This document shows positions 55,955 through 64,000 of a stretch of 64,000 bases of DNA, piece by piece. The stretch's first letter is position 1. Every line of letters begins with the position of its first letter. This DNA is from Humulus lupulus (taxonomy: Eukaryota > Streptophyta > Magnoliopsida > Rosales > Cannabaceae). The position numbers and the translations under genes were made by a program. The stretch covers positions 30,695,107 through 30,759,106 of the forward strand of contig NC_084802.1 in NCBI RefSeq assembly GCF_963169125.1. Direction: 5' to 3'. Under the pieces are notes generated by a model. That model saw only the letters and a list, made by a program, of their open reading frames with translations, did not search any database and was not told the DNA's origin.

Positions 55955-58391
55955 TGTAATGCCCTACTTCCTTAAAGCCGTTACTAAGTGAGTTTTTAAA
56001 AGAAACTTTGTGCAGAGAACTCGCTAACCGAGGATTTTAAAACAAAAGTGTGACTAAGCAAAAGTTAAGGCTGTAATCTTTGAAAATGCGTTGCTTCATT
56101 GAAAACTTCTAGTATTAAACATTTGGGATCCCAAAATAAGGTTTGAAAACTATTTACATCTTAAAATAAGTTTACAGTTGATTAGTTATAAAAATCATAG
56201 ATTATTACAGCCATTTCTCGAATAAACCCCCAACCAAAGCAGTCGGGCAGGCCAAACATGTACGCGTCGCTTCACGCTCTCCGTACTCATGGCTGGTTGA
56301 CTCAATCTATGCCCTTACCTGCAACACAGAGCACCCGTGAGCCGAAGCCCAGCAAGAAAACTCATGCAGATCATAACATATGCAAATTATACAGTTAATC
56401 ATATCAGATAGTCCACAGATAAACAGGTCAACCATTTGACTTAAGCAACCTGGCCATGCCGCCCCAGAAGCCTTACCAAAGCCTGGGGTCTTAGTCCTCA
56501 CCGTAAGGATATCACCTGTATCCATGGGGTCCCACCCTGACTACAAGCACTTCACGTGCTATGTGGTACTTCCGGCCCCACTGCCGTTCCCGGCCTTTCG
56601 CCGTTCTCGGCTCCATTGCCGTTCTCGGCTCCTCGCCGTATCATTCAACTATAATCACAGATAGTCTAACTCAAATAACATTTGAACATATATCAATTCA
56701 ATCAAGTCTGCACCCTAACATGTAATGCAATATGGGGCCGTGCCCTGCAATCACACTGTGGGCCCATGCCCTGTCTTATGGGTGCTATAGTTTTCTTACC
56801 TGTCAATTTGATAGCTTTCAACACTTGACTCCTTGAGCACGATCCCACTCGAGCCATAGCGCACACCTAAACACAGCCATAGGTCAAAGTCAACACCGAA
56901 CCCCAACTCCGAAAACCTAGCCTCGGGACCAATCCCGAGCCCCTGGGAAGTCCTAGATCCCCAAAACAAAGTGATGGAATCGAGCCCCGAACCCTAGGTC
57001 AAAATCCCTCAACAAAAGCCCAAAAATCCCTTTCTGTGAACAGTGCAGTGCTACAGTGCTCTAAAGAGGGCGCTGTAGTGCTACAAGCAGAACTACACCC
57101 CCCAGAAACAGGGCCTAGCGCTACAGCGCCCACTAACTAGCGTTGTAGCGCTAGTTGCAGCCAGACCACACCCAAAAATCGTTTCTGCGATTTTCCTTCA
57201 ACCATTTCAACCCAAACTTCCCCAAACCTTTACCAAACTCAAAATCAAGCTTATAAACACTATCCATTCATCCCAAGCATCCCCAAATCTCAAAACCCAA
57301 GCACATACATCCCAAATCTCAAGATTCACCATAGATGAACCCTAAACCCAGAAATTCAGTCAAACAACAAAGTTAAAGGCTTAGAATTCATACCATTGAT
57401 GCAGTTTTGACCTTGATTCATTTCCTAGACCTCCTTAGCTTGTTCATCCTCAAAGATTGCCCAGAAATGCCCTAAAGTTCCCATCAACTCAGCTCAAAAC
57501 ACAGCTCAAACCAGCCAAACCCTTAAAACTGAAATTTCCAAAAACTTACCTCGAAAGTTGATGTGTTCTTGCTAATCCTTGCCAAATCTTCAAGTCTAAC
57601 TTTAAGATCCTTGATGCTCAGCCTATCCTAGCTCCCCACTGAGATTTGCTCCAAGAAAAATGGAGAGAAATGGTGCAAGAATGCACAAACCGCCCCTTTG
57701 GAAAACCCTATGTTTTTCTCTCTTTTCTTTTCTTCCTTTTTCTTTCTTTTCCTTTAGATTTCTCACACTCTCTAACAATCCCACTCACTATATAAAGCCT
57801 CATTTAATCTATCTTTAAAAGCCAATTGACCAAAATGCCCTCCCTATTAGTTCAAATCCCTTTTTATCCAAGTAGGGCCATTTTAGTCATTTTACCCAAT
57901 TCCCGCTAATCCTCAAGTGTCTCTAATATTTTCTCGCTTGCTTCCCAATACCTGAAAAGTCACCAAATGATATTCCTCGATATCAAAAATAAACCCCAAT
58001 ATACTCATAACTTTCTATTTATACCCCCAGGCTCGCCCCGAGCCGGGTATAAATCTCCGCCTCGACTTTCCGCTAGTCTGCTCACTGGGATCGTCTCGAG
58101 TCACAAATCACAGATACATCCACATCACAATGTGGTCTCAACAATCATCACATATCAATACAGTTATGCCCAACATGGCCAAAATTACAATTATGCCCTT
58201 CTAACACAATCAGGGCCTACATGCATACTAATACACATAGTCATGCATCTCAATTAGTCAAATAGTCATATAACATGCTTTAAATCATAATCATGCATTT
58301 AACTCATCAAAGTCACACATAAATCCCATCATGCCCTCCTGGCACGCTAATCAAGGCCCTTAAGCCTTATTAGCGAATTTGGATCGTTACA
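55955..58391 (-). repeat. Solo LTR, Tekay type, in the antisense gene
   Basis: Starts TGTAATGCCCTAC and ends GATCGTTACA. Perfect 5-bp duplication AGAGG (55950-55954 and 58392-58396). It matches the Tekay-2 LTR start (TGTAACRCCCTACTTCCTTA) better than the first solo LTR does. It has GCCGTTCTCGGCTC-type short repeats at about 56580-56640 and a GCGCTGTAGCGCTA-like palindrome cluster at about 57037-57165. Confidence 0.88.
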
Positions 58392-60166
58392 AGAGGAGGC
58401 ACCCACATCAATGACACTGGGAGGAACCAGTGTAGGCAAGAATGGATATACCTCTACGACAGGACTAGATGCCAAAGGAGTCGGAGGAGACACCTCGGGA
58501 GGAATCTTCGTTATCAACTCAGGCTCAATCCTGGGCCTCTTAGCCGCTCGAGCAGAAGGGCTAGTCTCGATTGGAGTTGACCTTTGCTTTGTATGAACAA
58601 AACCAAACATATCTGAATCTACCAAAGAAGATCAAATATTAGCAGGATATCAAATACAGAAAAAACAAAAAGTAAAGATGATAAAAGTGTCGGACCTTCT
58701 GAATGAGATTCAGGTTTGAATGTGGCTTCATCAAAATCATCTGAAGCAAGAAGTGAGTGTGCGGATGCACCCACCTCATCACCCTCCTATCCAGCCAGCA
58801 TGGGTGAAGAGGGTACCTCCTCGACATGAATAGATCCCGGGGAGTCTATGGCGTTCACGGGCTCGGGACCATCTTCATCTGGAACATTGGTGATAGTAGA
58901 AGGAAACAACCCGACCTTCCTAAGGTTCTCTGAAGTAACAAGAGTCTTGAAATTATTCTCCTTAGGGGTCATGGAAATCAGTGCCTTAGCCCTAACAGTC
59001 ATAGCTTGGGTCGGGAGTGGTCTGTAAAAAGGCCTGAAGTGCTTAAAGTTGGAATTGTTGGCCTCTGCATCCTTAGTGGAGAAATAGTTGTCGACATATC
59101 TAAACCCCTTGCTGTTTCTAGAGATCACTTCCAATAAGGTTTCGATACCCTCGCTTGTGTAATGGTGGAAGTGGAAGTACCCCGAGTTGCACTAAGAAGG
59201 GTCCGTGCTTAGATCAAATAAGTAGTGGATCTCATGAGGTACTGGAGCAACCCATTTTATACGATGATAGATAATGTACAACACAGATAACACCAAGATT
59301 GCATTGGGAGCCACCTGAGAGGGACTAATACCATAATAATCGGCCATGCTCAGGATGTATGGATGAAGAGGAAGTAGGGCACCAGACTTGATGGAAGAGC
59401 ATGTCTAGGCACACATACCCAAATGGGGGTCCTCAGCTCTGTCATTTGGACTAGGGATAGTAATAGAAACGTCGAAGAGGTCAAAGGTCTTCCTTAATTT
59501 TTTTACCTTCTCTTCAGTCATGTTAGAGGCAGCCCCCTTGAACCAAACAACCTCGTAATCAGTAGGGTGAGGCTTCTCAAACGAGTTCCATATGATCTCA
59601 CTGGCAAAGGTGGCCCGAGAATCTGATGAATGGAATTCTTTTTGTCGTCTTTTCTTCTGTTGTGCAACTGGAGAGATTGTCTTGCCCTTGGGAGAAGGGA
59701 AAACTACCTTAGGCTAGAACCTATGAATATAACGTTCCTAAGGATGAGTAGCCTGGCGATGAGAGCCCTCGGTATGTTTTCACTGAGAAGAAGAATGATG
59801 GGGAACCCTACTGGTATCTTGATGGAAAGGGCATTACAAGGAGTCTCGTTGACCGGACAGACTCTACTGAGAACAATGACTTCGCTGAGATGTTCCATGA
59901 GAGCCACGGGGAGTACTATGCTAAGAAGAGATATGAGAAGAGCTAGGCAAAGAGCCCTGAGTGATGTGCCTAGCAATATGAGGATTATCTTTGGAGGGCT
60001 ACCGAGTTGTCTATTTTACTCTCGCCATTGGGCTCTACCTTTTCAAGAAATCTTCCTCACCGAACAAATATAAAGCGGAGCAAGGGAAAATTCTTTTCAC
60101 CCTTTCTAAGAAATCATATGGAGTACGCTCACTTATAGACTTTTCTGACGAAGATGAGCTAGACAT
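58392..60166 (-). pseudogene. Antisense gene of the Tat-like element, N-terminal part (plant gypsy-type transposase-like)
   Basis: A minus-strand ATG at 60166, directly after an acceptor (TTTATTGCAG), starts MSSSSSSEKSISERTPYDFL. Downstream are VVWFKGAASNMTEEKVKKLR (about 59490-59550), then PLHPYILSMADYYGISPSQV (about 59315-59375) and APNAILVLSVLYIIYHRIKW (about 59255-59315), plus RNSKGFRYVDNYFSTKDAEA (about 59060-59120). The middle segment resembles the domain annotated as gypsy-type transposase-like in plants. Short introns with GT-AG borders are visible near 58630-58700. Several stops break it. It reads into the Tekay solo LTR at 58391 and resumes at 55954. Confidence 0.72.
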
Positions 60167-61254
60167 CTGCAATAAAGGAAAAATAAAGAGTAAAGTTAAT
60201 ACATCGACATAACGAAGCTCCATATCATGGACCAGAGAGGCTAGTAGCTGGGGGCATGTCTATTACTAAGGAGCAAAAATGAAGAAATCAAGGGAAAAAT
60301 CTATATAGGGGTCGGCCCAGTGAGACTAAGCTTAGGCTGACCACCATAGGACTCCCCTAGACATGGAAAAATTGATTGAAGTCTCAAAGTAGGGGTCGGC
60401 CTAGTGGAAGTAAGCCTAGGCCAACCACCTTGAGTCGTCGAGCTTACAAAATGCAAAAGAAAAGACCTGGGTGGTCGGCCTAGGCCTAGGCCGACCACCC
60501 TAGGATATTGGAGACCCAATAACGTGCAAAAAAGAAGACTAGGTGGTCTGCCTAAGCTTAGGCCGACCACCCTAGGGATTGAAGATTACTTTTGCGCATC
60601 AAGGAGACAAAGAGGAGATAAGGTGGTCGGCCTACCACCATAGGTCGACCACCCTGAGGATTTAAGCTCCAAAAAATCGCAAAAAGGCTAGGGTTCAAGT
60701 CTCCAAAAAATTGTGCAACATAAGGAGGATCTAGGGTCAACCAAAACTGAGGATTTAAAATCTTGGAAATCTCCTATGTTAGGGTTTGTAACCCTAGAAA
60801 TCACCCAGGGCATGAGGAATATGACCTAGGCTTTGATTTGGAGCCTTGGAAATCGCCTATGCTAGGTTTTGGAACCCTGGAAATCGTCTAGGCGAGAAAA
60901 ATCATAGGATGGTCGGCCTATAGGCATTTAAACCCTAAGCATCATGCAAAAAGAGGCAAGGAGCAACCAATTTTTGATTAAGAACAATTTTTGATTCAAA
61001 CAAGTCAATTCTTTTGGATCAAAATAAAACAAAGCAAGGAGATTCAGACAGATTCATCAAAGATTCAAAGTATTTCTTCTAAATCTAAGCACATTTAAAT
61101 TAAACGATGTGAAGATTAGGAGACAATACTTACCCAAGTGAAGATCTACAAAGTTTGATGAAGAATTGGGGAAGTCACGCTTTGAGATCCCTACAGCCTA
61201 GGCACACAGAGCAGAGAACTTAGAAGTGAGTCCCCTAATTATAGCCTTTCAGGC
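60167..61254 (-). other. Tat 3' region with palindrome field, upstream of the antisense gene
   Basis: Noncoding. It has several copies of GGTGGTCGGCCT and its complement AGGCCGACCACC between about 60300 and 60660, plus one near 60910. On the minus strand it lies just upstream of the antisense gene, so it could be its leader or promoter. Nothing else is recognised. Confidence 0.5.
60469..60500. repeat. Perfect 32-bp palindrome
   Basis: Left half GGGTGGTCGGCCTAGG (60469-60484) and right half CCTAGGCCGACCACCC (60485-60500) are exact reverse complements. Related near-palindromes lie at about 60541-60575 and 60620-60655. Confidence 0.93.
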
Positions 61255-61595
61255 TAGCCATATTTTTAGGAATTCAAAATCCTTGAAAAATATCTGGTAT
61301 TGTTAAAAATTCAAATTCCTTGAAAAATATTTTGTATTTTTAGGAATTAATATCCTTGAAAAATATATTATATTTTTAGGACTTCAAAATTTCTTGAAAA
61401 ATATATTATATTTTTAGGACTTCAAATCTCCTTAAAAAATATATTATATTTTTAGAACTTCAAAATTCCTTGAGAAATATATTATATTTTTAGGACTTCA
61501 AAACTCCTTGAAAAATATACTAGATTTTTAGGAAATTAATTTTCCTTGAAAAATATAATTATTTTTAGGAATTACAATTATCCTTGAAAAATACG
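61255..61595. repeat. Minisatellite, 38-bp unit, about 9 copies
   Basis: CCTTGAAAAATAT-type unit starts near 61281, 61318, 61354, 61392, 61430, 61468, 61506, 61544 and 61582 give a 36-38 bp period. Each unit reads like CTTGAAAAATATATTATAT followed by TTTTAGGACTTCAAA. It is AT-rich and noncoding. Confidence 0.92.
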
Positions 61596-61693
61596 TGCCG
61601 AGCAAATTATCGATAGTTGATAAAAGTACTACATAATGTCCTGAGGGACTTTGCTTTTAGAGTACTGCTACGATATGTTTCTCGGGCCATATC

Positions 61694-61730
61694 AAGTTTA
61701 CCGTAATGTTGAACACATTACGATAAACTT
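61694..61730. other. Stem-loop directly before the polypurine tract
   Basis: A 16-bp stem (61694-61709, AAGTTTACCGTAATGT; 61715-61730, ACATTACGATAAACTT) pairs with one mismatch around a 5-base loop. It ends where GGGGGGCAAA starts. Confidence 0.7.
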
Positions 61731-61740
61731 GGGGGGCAAA
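61730..61740 (+). promoter_or_regulatory. Tat-like polypurine tract
   Basis: TGGGGGGCAAA directly precedes the 3' LTR (TGTTATCCCTC at 61741), where second-strand synthesis would be primed. Confidence 0.8.
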
Positions 61741-62592
61741 TGTTATCCCTCAAAAATCAAGAGATGACGTGGCGAATGAGAAAGTGGCACGTGGCATCAC
61801 AAGTCTGGGAAAAATGACAAAGTATTGAAAAAAGACCAATGAGCAAAAAAGATAGGTCCAGGACCTATAGGGAAGTCGACCAGGCCTAAACCCTCTAGGG
61901 GTGGTCGGCTTGACCCCAACCCCTAGGGGTGGTCGGCCTGACATGCTCAAGAGCCACATGGGTGGTCGACCCACCCTATTCTTCATAGGGTGGTTGGCCT
62001 AAACTCCCAAATACACTTTGTTGGATGAAGTTCACGCTCATTCAAGCTGAAATCAACAGGCCTAGCACCCAGAGGATCAACAGGTCTAGCACCCATATGG
62101 TCATCAGGTCTAGCACCCAAGCTCTAAAGGGTCATTAGGCCTAGCACCTAAGTCTCATGGACCAACCTTGACTTTGAATTTTCCTAGAGGTTTCAATCGT
62201 GCATCGTTTACCACGATCTCATAATCATGGGGAGGTGGACACGTATCTCCATTACCCAATAATCGTGTACCAAACCACGATCCTAGTATTACTGATCATG
62301 TAACTGCCCTTGGGTAATATAAATAAAGTACCCAGGGCTTCATTGAAGGGGATCTGATGAATATTTTGGGAGAAACTCTGGGCAAATTAGTAACGAGTGA
62401 ATACTTCTGTTCATCTGTGTAATTGTCTATCGAGTGATTCAATACTAAAGACTAAGTGGATTAGGTTATTACTGTTCATCAGAACAAGGCTGAACCACTA
62501 TAAAAATTTATGTGTATTTGTTTAAGATATTTGTATTCTGTCATATGTCGTATATTGTACATACGATCATTGGCCAATTTCACAGGTCAACA
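61741..62592 (+). repeat. Tat-like 3' LTR
   Basis: 852 bp, TGTTATCCCTC to GGTCAACA. It matches the 5' LTR with several indels, mostly around the palindrome and AGGTCTAGCACCC repeats. Right flank ATCTT (62593-62597) is the target duplication. Confidence 0.92.
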
Positions 62593-62649
62593 ATCTTAAT
62601 AATAATTTCAGTATTGAACTGATATTTTGTCACATTTTGTTTTCTAAAG

Positions 62650-63343
62650 ATGAATCCTCAAACTAAGGAGCTACCCGTCTTTATTGATATGTTTTATGAT
62701 ATGCATAATCATCCAACACATGTATGGGTGAACACGAATGCTAAGGATGCAACAAGAAGTTCAGACGCAAACGCAATCCCAATCCTTATCTTCAGTAGGA
62801 AGTGTCTCTATCGATGAGACGTAAGTCGTCACGATGGTACTTGGTCAACGCCATGGTCACAACCAAGGTGTTGGATGCAAGTTGAAGGGCTCTAGTTCTC
62901 TTGCCACCAGGGCCACCGAGACCACCATAGCCTCCTTGCAGTCAGAGGCATTACCATTTACGTCGACCGCATTAAACCCTCCAATTGTACCAGCTGAGGC
63001 TTTCCAATCAATAGTTCAACACATTAGTCAAGCCATCATGACTTAGAAACAAAACTTTCTCCAAATGCAACAATTTATGCAAGCTTCCAAACCGAACACT
63101 CCAATCCCACAATTTCAACCTCTTAACTTGGACATGAATATGATCCAATGCTTGATGGCGAACTTTCCAACCTCGGACCAAATTCAACCACAACAATCAC
63201 CACAAAAACCCGACGATGATGGCGACTTTGAGATTGATTTAGATGACATTTACTTTGGTTATGTTATGCTTTTGAACTTATTAATATTTTGTGTTGGTTT
63301 TTACATTTTTGGTACTACTTACTTTTGTACTAAGTTAAACTAA
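62650..63343 (+). pseudogene. CACTA second gene, exon 4
   Basis: The acceptor TTCTAAAG/ATG (62649-62650) links in frame to exon 3 (45441). It reads MNPQTKELPVFIDMFYDMHN and THVWVNTNAKDA. A frameshift and stop near 62760-62820 follow, then MVLGQRHGHNQGVGCKLKGS (62834 on), a motif found in CACTA accessory proteins. After a TAG (63044-63046) the same frame continues QNFLQMQQFMQASKPNTPIP to an acidic end ending FEIDLDDIYF (stop about 63343). Confidence 0.78.
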
Positions 63344-63469
63344 GTTATTTTTTATTTTAATTTCATATTAATTAATTTGTCTTAAATATTTATAATTTTT
63401 TATTAATATTAAATTAGATTTTTGTTAAACAAATTGTTTTTTAAAATGATTTTTTTAAAAAAAATTATC

Positions 63470-63888
63470 AACAGCGATGACAAGTCGTCGTAGTAGAGTA
63501 AATGCAGAACACGAAACCTGACAATTTCGTGCGTCTATTGCACCACATGTCGTCACTGTAGAGACGTGTGTTTTCTGACCTACTGCGATGATTTGTGGTC
63601 GCAGTAGGGTATTTTCAAATTTCAAAATTTTCACCACCCTATAGCGACGACTTTTCGTCGCAATAGATATTTTGACCAAAAAAAAGATGTTCTACTACGA
63701 CCGACGTGTAGTCGCTGTAGCACAAGCCTACAAAGACTATGCCATTTGTCGTCGCTGTACGATTCTACACATACGGATCTACATCGACGATAATTTTGCA
63801 ATGACATGTCGTCACAAAACACCTGCAGCAACGATTTCCGTACCTACAGCGACAACAAAAGTCGTAATATACCTCTTTTCTTGTAGTG
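63470..63888 (+). repeat. CACTA right subterminal repeats and terminal inverted repeat
   Basis: Several inverted copies of a CTACAGCGACGACATGTCGTC-like motif (about 63470-63500, 63545-63575, 63583-63610, 63643-63668, 63700-63720, 63740-63765, 63798-63816), ending in the TIR TTTTCTTGTAGTG (63876-63888). The arrangement mirrors the left end. Confidence 0.82.
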
Positions 63889-64000
63889 ATCCTCTCATTT
63901 TTGGTTGACAAAAAACTCCATCAACAATGACTAATAGCGTTGACGTAGTAACAGCGACGAATTAACGGCAATATGTCGCCTCTAATATGGATCAATGGCG
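63889..64000. other. Flank right of the CACTA element
   Basis: Begins ATC, the expected 3-bp duplication. It contains ACAGCGACGAATTAACGG-like text (about 63951) that echoes the CACTA subterminal motif, so another CACTA element or a tandem end may start here. Too short to decide. Confidence 0.4.

Larger units (their letters stand above)
45486..62592 (+). mobile_element. Tat-like Ty3/gypsy retrotransposon (integrase lost), with two Tekay-type solo LTRs inside
   Basis: LTRs 45486-46373 and 61741-62592 match along their length and a 5-bp duplication ATCTT flanks them exactly (45481-45485 and 62593-62597). The 3' polypurine tract GGGGGGCAAA precedes the 3' LTR. Order on the plus strand: gag, protease, RT, RNase H and an archaeal-type RNase H, the signature of the Tat lineage. 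No integrase follows. Instead there is a 90-bp minisatellite (53671-54290), an antisense spliced gene on the minus strand, a palindrome-rich region and a 38-bp minisatellite. The element lies in an intron of the CACTA second gene. Confidence 0.92.
41252..63888 (+). mobile_element. CACTA (En/Spm-like) DNA transposon, 5' TIR not found, interrupted by a Tat element
   Basis: The right end has the terminal inverted repeat TTTTCTTGTAGTG (63876-63888), complement of CACTACAAGAAAA. Both ends carry subterminal palindromic repeats around the motif GACGACATGTCGTC. Inside are remnants of a TNP2-type transposase (43141-44387) and a second gene whose exons are seen at 44635-45441 and 62650-63343. The left end near 41252 shows CACTCTACAACG rather than CACTACAAGAAAA, so the left TIR is truncated or diverged. 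The flank ATC at 63889-63891 would be the 3-bp duplication; its left partner is not found. The transposase core is missing, so it is non-autonomous. Confidence 0.85.

Noticed and set aside
59630..60073. 147-codon plus-strand ORF
   Set aside because: Antisense shadow of the minus-strand spliced gene; no recognisable protein in this frame.

Overview
This window looks like heterochromatic plant (eudicot) DNA made almost entirely of nested transposable elements. Evidence for a plant: chromovirus (Tekay/Del-like), Athila-like, Tat-like and SIRE-like retrotransposon proteins, a Cassandra-like LTR carrying 5S-rRNA-derived sequence, a CACTA (En/Spm) transposon ending in TTTTCTTGTAGTG, and plant-type introns. 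I see no convincing host gene, tRNA gene, CRISPR array or bacterial signal. The GC-rich palindrome clusters recall repeats I associate with Rosales genomes, but that is only an impression. Every coding region carries stops or frameshifts, so all are called pseudogenes.

Layout. (1) 1-22619: a partial Cassandra-like LTR (1-310), then a minus-strand SIRE-like Ty1/copia element whose downstream part was split by a plus-strand Tekay element (577-16926, duplication AAATC on both sides). That Tekay element is itself split in its integrase by a minus-strand Athila-like fragment (6490-13987). (2) 22620-25560: AT-rich DNA with a MULE-like element with roughly 100-bp terminal inverted repeats (23481-24731). 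(3) 25561-40046: a plus-strand chromovirus (Reina-like, lineage tentative) interrupted by a minus-strand Tekay element (27305-36685, duplication GAAAC/GTAAC). (4) 40047-41253: unassigned DNA and an orphan Tat-type 3' end plus LTR. (5) about 41252-63888: a CACTA transposon. A Tat-like Ty3/gypsy element (45486-62592, duplication ATCTT) sits inside one of its introns. The Tat element in turn holds two Tekay-type solo LTRs (46802-49203, duplication CTCAG; 55955-58391, duplication AGAGG).

Most informative points. Five insertions are dated relative to each other by exact target-site duplications. The Tat element lacks an integrase but keeps a spliced antisense gene with a coiled-coil C-terminus, a 90-bp minisatellite, a 38-bp minisatellite and a palindrome field with a 32-bp perfect palindrome. 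The LTRs of Tekay and Athila families, and the Tat 3' region, each carry their own cluster of GC-rich imperfect palindromes, which may be a shared architectural feature. Several catalytic sites are visibly lost: SIRE YVDD to YVED, Tekay-1 protease Asp, Reina-like integrase Glu to a stop, Tat aRNH Asp to Asn.

None of these elements looks autonomous. Any transposition would need proteins supplied by other copies. No previously undescribed system can be claimed from sequence alone; the best candidates for follow-up are the antisense spliced gene and the cross-family palindrome clusters.
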